Shown here: positions 63,292 through 64,000 of the stretch, one piece after another
Position numbering within the stretch: the stretch's first letter is position 1
Layout: every line of letters starts with the position of its first letter
Source: a bacterium
GTDB taxonomy: Bacteria > RUG730 > JAAEPJ01
Reading direction: 5' to 3'
DNA length: 64,000 nt
NCBI GenBank assembly: GCA_024222485.1
Contig: JAAEPJ010000335.1
Location: 62,001-126,000 of the forward strand
Notes under the pieces: generated by a model
The model's database searches: none
What the model was told of the DNA's origin: nothing
The model's input: only the letters and a program-made list of their open reading frames with translations
Made by a program: the position numbers and the translations under genes

Positions 63292-64000
63292 CTACCAAAT
63301 CTTAGCATATATTTCTTTTATTTCCTTAATTAAAGGATAGCGTGGATTAGCAGAAGTACACTGATCATCAAATGCATTATTACTCATTTCTTCAATCTGT
63401 GAAAAATAAGCCTCTTTTTTAATTCCTAAATCTCTCAATCTAAGAGGAATACCCAAATCCTTTTTAAGGTGATTAATCAAATTAATCAATCCATCCACAC
63501 CTTTACCACCTAACATTTCTGCAAGTTCTTCATAGCGCTTTTTAGCACTTAAATATTTATACTGTGAAAAAGTCCCTTGTTTAGTAGGAACTTCCACTGC
63601 ATTATATTTAATAATCTCATTAATGAGCATGATATTCGATAGTCCATGTGCAATATTAAAAGCACTTCCAAGCTTATGAGCCATTGAATGACAAACACCT
63701 AAAAAAGCATTAGCGAAAGCCATTCCCGCTATATTCGCCGCATAATGCATATTTTCCTTTGCTTCTAAATCTTTGCTCCCATTATCATAAGATCGTTTCA
63801 AATATTTAAAAATCAAAACAAGGGATTCTTTTGCTAAAGAATCCGTAAAAGGCGTTGCCAACATTGAAGCATAAGCTTCGATAGCATGTGTTAAAGCATC
63901 AACACCTGAGTAAGCAGTAAGCTTTGGAGGCATGCTTAGCACCAACTCTGGATCTAATATCGCCATATTAGGTGTTAACCCATAGTCTGCAATCGGATAT
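63292..64000 (-). CDS. adhE: Iron-dependent alcohol dehydrogenase, C-terminal part (AdhE-like), partial
   Basis: The frame is open to the right edge, so only the C-terminal 236 residues are seen. It includes a YPIADYGLTP segment typical of AdhE, GVDALTHAIEAYASM, and the Fe-binding signature CHSMAHKLGSAFNIAHG with the metal histidines, ending QCTSANPRYPLIKEIKEIY as AdhE proteins do. AdhE reduces acetyl-CoA to ethanol via acetaldehyde; whether the N-terminal aldehyde dehydrogenase half is fused lies outside the window. A stand-alone Fe-ADH is the alternative. Confidence 0.88.
   Translation of the reverse strand, partial: YPIADYGLTPNMAILDPELVLSMPPKLTAYSGVDALTHAIEAYASMLATPFTDSLAKESLVLIFKYLKRSYDNGSKDLEAKENMHYAANIAGMAFANAFLGVCHSMAHKLGSAFNIAHGLSNIMLINEIIKYNAVEVPTKQGTFSQYKYLSAKKRYEELAEMLGGKGVDGLINLINHLKKDLGIPLRLRDLGIKKEAYFSQIEEMSNNAFDDQCTSANPRYPLIKEIKEIYAKIW

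Overview
The window is a strongly AT-rich bacterial chromosome segment, densely packed and organised as long unidirectional gene runs. The gene content points to an anaerobe with a complete biosynthetic core. It has ferredoxin-dependent 2-oxoacid oxidoreductase, rubredoxin, rubrerythrin, superoxide reductase, ferritin and an AdhE-type dehydrogenase, plus leucine, lysine/diaminopimelate and shikimate genes. Diaminopimelate and O-antigen-type nucleotide-sugar genes suggest a peptidoglycan-bearing, probably diderm cell. I cannot assign a phylum. The mixture (AroK-AroB fusion, GH57-like protein with a glucodextranase-type C-terminus, phoH/HD/ybeY/CNNM block, CmoB) does not match a standard Firmicutes or Proteobacteria layout. 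Two or three decayed genes, two of them linked to oxygen reduction, suggest ongoing gene loss in a sheltered anoxic habitat.

Layout. 1-10.3 kb (minus): surface polysaccharide locus. It holds a partial PseB-like dehydratase, glycosyltransferases, a WbpA/B/D/E-type pathway to a UDP-diacetamido-uronic acid, a second DegT aminotransferase and a decayed gene. 10.3-15 kb (minus): dapF, lysA, cmoB, a TPR protein and a PHP phosphoesterase. 15.6-18.5 kb (plus): fused aroK-aroB and glyA, ending at a hairpin shared with the convergent genes. 18.5-23.8 kb (minus): phoH, compact 7TM-HD phosphodiesterase, ybeY and two CNNM/CBS proteins. 23.9-32.5 kb (minus): aspS, metK, sugar-nucleotide transferase, proS and a four-subunit 2-oxoacid:ferredoxin oxidoreductase. 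32.7-41.6 kb (minus): fabH, an RNA m5U methyltransferase fused to PAS and kinase-type ATPase domains, a secreted GH57-like protein, aroQ, an M20 peptidase and nnrD. 41.8-49.2 kb (plus): pssA, leuACD, a GH43 enzyme and a ComEC channel protein. 49.2-51.5 kb (minus): asd and leuB.

51.6-55.4 kb (minus) is an oxygen and iron defence island. It has perR-rbr-sor under a promoter whose -10 lies inside a palindromic operator, ferritin preceded by a perfect 54-bp palindrome, a C-terminally truncated CoA-disulfide-reductase-like flavoprotein, a 48-residue rubredoxin, and the remains of an fprA flavodiiron gene. 55.4-63.0 kb (minus) is an arsenic module: TVP38 membrane protein, MerA-like flavoprotein, two arsenosugar-type transferases, a radical-SAM ArsS fused to an ArsM-like methyltransferase, MutM and an ArsP-type permease. 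The window ends inside an adhE-like gene.

Most noteworthy are the ArsS-ArsM fusion, the methyltransferase-PAS-ATPase fusion at 33.8-36.4 kb, the 54-bp palindrome before ferritin, and the clustered decay of oxygen-reducing genes. No tRNA, rRNA, CRISPR array, insertion sequence or phage gene was recognised.
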